DNA from: Bacteroidales bacterium
GTDB lineage: Bacteria > Bacteroidota > Bacteroidia > Bacteroidales > CG2-30-32-10
Reading direction: 5' to 3'
DNA: 16,817 nt
Assembly (NCBI GenBank): GCA_035353855.1
Contig: DAOQAK010000071.1
Span: forward strand, 1-16,817
The notes below the pieces were generated by a model. It did no database searches. It saw nothing but the letters and a program-made list of their open reading frames with translations, and had not been told where the DNA came from. This document shows positions 14,447 to 16,817 of this stretch, one piece after another. Numbering within the stretch: the stretch's first letter is position 1; the number at the start of each line of letters is the position of its first letter. A program made the position numbers and the translations under genes.

Positions 14447-15402
14447 TAGTCGTTCTATCATATAATGGTGATGCGGGCACTACACCTGTTTTGGAGTGGT
14501 TGCAGCGCATGAATCAAAATTTTATGCGAATTAATCTGGAAGATGAAGATTTTCATAATATTTCAGTTTCATTAGGAAAAGAAAATAAGATCACCTTAAT
14601 ATTAAAAAATGGTAAACTTCTGGATATTGCAAATGTTGATTATTTCTTTTATCGCGGAGGTACGATTCCTTTTTATTTACCTGAAAACAATAATACTGAT
14701 ATTGCTTCAGATGCCATGGAAACTCATCTTCGATTTGAGTATAAAACATTAATAAATTTTTTTTATAAAGAAGTTTCGAAAAAATGTTTAGGTAATTTAT
14801 TATTAAATCCAATAAATAAATTAGATCAGATAGTATATGCCTTAAAAATTGGATTAAAGGTGCCTGAAACATTAGTATGTAATAAAAATAAAAATCTAAA
14901 AGATTTTTTTCATTCGCACCATTCGATTATAACTAAATCTATACAAGAGAATATTTTACCACAAACTTTAACGGATTGTTTTAATTTAAAACCTGAAATC
15001 ATAGATGTTAAAGAGGTTCCTGATATTTTTTTTCCTTCATTGTTCCAGGAGTTCATAAATAAAAAAATGGAAATTAGAACTTTCTATCTGGACGGGTGCT
15101 TTTATTCATTAGGGATGGTTCTGAATTCTAACATGAATATTTGTGATGATTATAGAAAACATACAAATGAACTGAGATATTTTAGATACAATTTGCCTGT
15201 ACAAATTGAAAATAAATTGCATAAGCTAATGCGTTTTTTTAAATTAAATATAGGGTCAATAGATTTAATATTATCAGATGACAATGAGTACTATTTTTTA
15301 GAAATAAATCCTACAGGACAATATGGTTGGGTATCTGATTATGGTAATTACTGTATTGAAAAAAAGATAGCAGAGTTCTTGGTTAATAAAACAAAAAAAT
15401 GA
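14443..15402 (+). CDS. gwsG: ATP-grasp peptide maturase of a grasp-with-spasm system
   Basis: 319 aa. The N-terminal domain MIVVLSYNGDAGTTPVLEWL and FFYRGG at 68-73 match the pre-ATP-grasp region of RiPP ligases of the MvdD/graspetide type. NKLDQIVYALKIGLKVPETL (125-144) is the usual linker into the ATP-grasp fold. FQEFINKKMEIR (201-212) gives part of the ATP pocket. GSIDLILSDDNEYYFLEINP (271-290) ends in the metal-binding pair Glu287 and Asn289, followed by TGQYGWVSDY, the closing motif of this family. It activates side-chain carboxylates with ATP and joins them to Ser/Thr or Lys of the precursor. ATGA overlaps join it to the lipoprotein before it and the 48-aa gene after it. Confidence 0.93.
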   Translation: MIVVLSYNGDAGTTPVLEWLQRMNQNFMRINLEDEDFHNISVSLGKENKITLILKNGKLLDIANVDYFFYRGGTIPFYLPENNNTDIASDAMETHLRFEYKTLINFFYKEVSKKCLGNLLLNPINKLDQIVYALKIGLKVPETLVCNKNKNLKDFFHSHHSIITKSIQENILPQTLTDCFNLKPEIIDVKEVPDIFFPSLFQEFINKKMEIRTFYLDGCFYSLGMVLNSNMNICDDYRKHTNELRYFRYNLPVQIENKLHKLMRFFKLNIGSIDLILSDDNEYYFLEINPTGQYGWVSDYGNYCIEKKIAEFLVNKTKK

Positions 15403-15545
15403 ATAGCAATTTACCGGTTGTATATAAATTTGTTAAAATCATTAGCAAAAAAGGAATTGACAGTATTGATATATTTTGTAAAAAATATAATGATAATGAT
15501 TACAGAATAAAGCGATTTTATAAACATATTATTTTTATAAAATGA
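15399..15545 (+). CDS. 48-aa protein of unknown function, coupled between the two maturases
   Basis: It begins at ATG 15399 inside the gwsG stop (ATGA) and ends at TGA 15543-15545 inside the gwsS start (ATGA). The two 4-nt overlaps make chance unlikely. The 48-residue product is basic, has one Cys (27), no signal peptide, no double glycine and no clear membrane segment: MNSNLPVVYKFVKIISKKGI at the start, then DIFCKKYNDNDYRIKRFYKH. It is too short for a full precursor-recognition domain (about 80-90 residues). It could be an adaptor that binds the leader or bridges GwsG and GwsS, a second precursor, or only a coupling reading frame. I recognise no family. Confidence 0.75.
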   Translation: MNSNLPVVYKFVKIISKKGIDSIDIFCKKYNDNDYRIKRFYKHIIFIK

Positions 15546-16540
15546 ACAGATTATTTCCTGGAATTATCCCCGTAAAAGGTTATAAGCATACAGCTTTTTA
15601 TGATTTAGACAGACAAAAATATATTAGGTTGTTAAATGAAACTTTCACTTTGAATAATATTAATAAAACTTCATTATCATACAATGTAATTGAAAATATA
15701 AGACACGATTCGTTTTTGCTCCTTAACCAAAACGATATGTTAATAAATAATACGGACATATGTAATGAATCGAGGATAGAATATATTCAAAATTATGAAT
15801 GGGATACACCATCACTTATTTCTAATGCAATAATTGAAATAAGTGAAACAAATAAATTAATGAGTATAGAATTATTTAAGAGACTTATTGAATGCTTGTC
15901 TTTTATGATCGCAAATCATATTCATATAAATATTTCATGTGATAATATTTGTATGAAAGATCTGGAAAAATTATTTGAAGTTTTGAATGAAAGCCATATA
16001 CAAACTATTCAAATAACTCTTCCATATAATGAAATGCTTTATTCTGATGAATTTGGTGAATTAATAATTAATAACGGGAAAATTATTTTCGCGATAGTAG
16101 AGAATAGTCCAATTAACGAAAGTTATAGGAATAAACTTTTTTTTATTCAAAGAAAATTAAAATACACTAATAATCTATGCCCGGAAAATTTCAGAGTGAA
16201 TGTGTTTTTATATTCAGAATCATTAAAATACAATACGTATTTTAATAAGAAAATTTATATTGACAAATTTGGAAATATTAAAAATTCTCCTGAAAGCATA
16301 AAAAGTTTTGGCGTATTTCAAAAAATAATAAATTTTGAAGATTTTTATGAAAAAATAAAAAGTGATGATTTTTGTGAGGTATGGAAAAGCAATAAGGATT
16401 CATGCGAAACCTGTAAAGATTGTGAGTATAGATATATGTGTGTTGATAACCGTATTCCAGTTAAAATTGGCGAAAATCATTGGCGCTATGAGAGTGACTG
16501 TAATTACAATCCGTATTTGGGGAAATGGAAAAGTGAATAA
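15542..16540 (+). CDS. gwsS: SPASM-domain peptide maturase of a grasp-with-spasm system, no radical-SAM motif
   Basis: 332 aa. NYEWDTPSLISNAIIEI at 84-100 is the conserved core start of this family, and 105-240 has the alternating helix/strand pattern of a radical-SAM barrel. However, no CxxxCxxC exists anywhere, so the AdoMet [4Fe-4S] site is missing. The C-terminal SPASM part is present: Cys278, Cys288, Cys291, Cys294, EYRYMC with Cys300, and SDC320NYNPYLGKW. Relatives, as I remember them, have D-C-R after Cys300; here it is D-N-R (Asn303), so one cluster ligand may be lost. It is coupled by ATGA to the 48-aa gene. It may hold an auxiliary Fe-S cluster and bind substrate for GwsG rather than do radical chemistry. 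Confidence 0.9.
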   Translation: MNRLFPGIIPVKGYKHTAFYDLDRQKYIRLLNETFTLNNINKTSLSYNVIENIRHDSFLLLNQNDMLINNTDICNESRIEYIQNYEWDTPSLISNAIIEISETNKLMSIELFKRLIECLSFMIANHIHINISCDNICMKDLEKLFEVLNESHIQTIQITLPYNEMLYSDEFGELIINNGKIIFAIVENSPINESYRNKLFFIQRKLKYTNNLCPENFRVNVFLYSESLKYNTYFNKKIYIDKFGNIKNSPESIKSFGVFQKIINFEDFYEKIKSDDFCEVWKSNKDSCETCKDCEYRYMCVDNRIPVKIGENHWRYESDCNYNPYLGKWKSE

Positions 16541-16606
16541 GGTTCTATAACATTGGAGCAATAGAGGTAATATATATTTTTTAATACCTAATTCCTCCTT
16601 GGAATT

Positions 16607-16765
16607 ATGAAAATGCTTAAAATAAAAAATATCAAAATTCCCAGATATAAACCCAAACCTGCAACTTATAAGTTAAATGTTACCATTTGTAAAATAGTGC
16701 TTGCTAATTTAAAATTAAATATTTTATTTTGTAGCTTTATGAAGATTTATTTATTGTTTAACTAA
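16607..16765 (+). CDS. Possible 52-aa open frame (doubtful)
   Basis: The only notable frame in 16541-16817. It starts with ATG after a small TAATTCC/GGAATTA hairpin (16589-16607). The peptide is Lys/Ile/Leu/Asn rich, as AT-rich noncoding DNA tends to be, lacks a GG motif and shows no family resemblance. I list it because it directly follows the RiPP operon, where a further small gene would be plausible. Confidence 0.15.
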   Translation: MKMLKIKNIKIPRYKPKPATYKLNVTICKIVLANLKLNILFCSFMKIYLLFN

Positions 16766-16817
16766 GAGCCTGTTTAAAATTTTGTTAGAATAAAAGAAAA
16801 AGGGTATCGCAAACCGA
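16766..16817. mobile_element. Possible insertion-sequence end at window edge
   Basis: GAGCCTGTTTAAAATTTT (16767-16784) followed by a purine-rich tract resembles the terminal inverted repeats of some Bacteroidota insertion sequences as I remember them. No transposase frame is in the window and the other end is not visible, so this rests on resemblance only. Confidence 0.25.

Overview
The window looks like chromosomal DNA from an AT-rich member of the Bacteroidota. The basis is a DUF5606 protein, lipoproteins with CK-rich starts, TPR/PD40 envelope repeats, MqnA of the futalosine menaquinone route, TAnnTTTG-type -7 promoter elements, little sign of Shine-Dalgarno sequences, and a 'grasp-with-spasm' peptide system. 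The genus cannot be told from the sequence.

Layout. 39-710 (+) is an unknown lipoprotein that converges on a minus-strand block through a strong two-way terminator (729-765). The block holds pyrK-pyrD (two-subunit dihydroorotate dehydrogenase), a DUF5606 gene and a glycosyltransferase. 3774-4236 is a scar: two near-identical 52-bp direct repeats of the glycosyltransferase 5' end flank a broken RhuM-family gene. 4284-6987 (-) is a restriction-modification-Fic module (endonuclease, beta-class methyltransferase, Fic AMPylator-like protein). Its endonuclease reading frame is split by a one-base frameshift exactly at an A-AAA-AAG slippery heptamer. purB lies upstream on the same strand.

8376-8852 is noncoding and rich in palindromes. 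8853-10860 (+) is an overlapping three-gene operon: a hotdog thioesterase, an EI24/CysZ-like membrane protein and mqnA. After a repeat-rich gap comes a TPR + PD40 envelope protein (11167-12846). 12847-13343 is noncoding and holds a probable minus-strand structured RNA with its own terminator, plus operator-like repeats.

The most interesting region is 13344-16540 (+), a ribosomal peptide natural-product locus of the grasp-with-spasm kind. It has a 45-aa precursor with a double-glycine leader, a terminator-like hairpin that probably sets precursor/enzyme ratios, and then four genes joined by three successive 4-nt ATGA overlaps: a lipoprotein of unknown role, an ATP-grasp maturase (GwsG), a 48-aa protein of unknown role, and a SPASM-domain maturase (GwsS) with no radical-SAM CxxxCxxC motif. 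The 48-aa gene and the lipoprotein are the parts I cannot place in any described pathway. The right edge (16541-16817) has no convincing gene and ends in a sequence that may be the tip of an insertion sequence.
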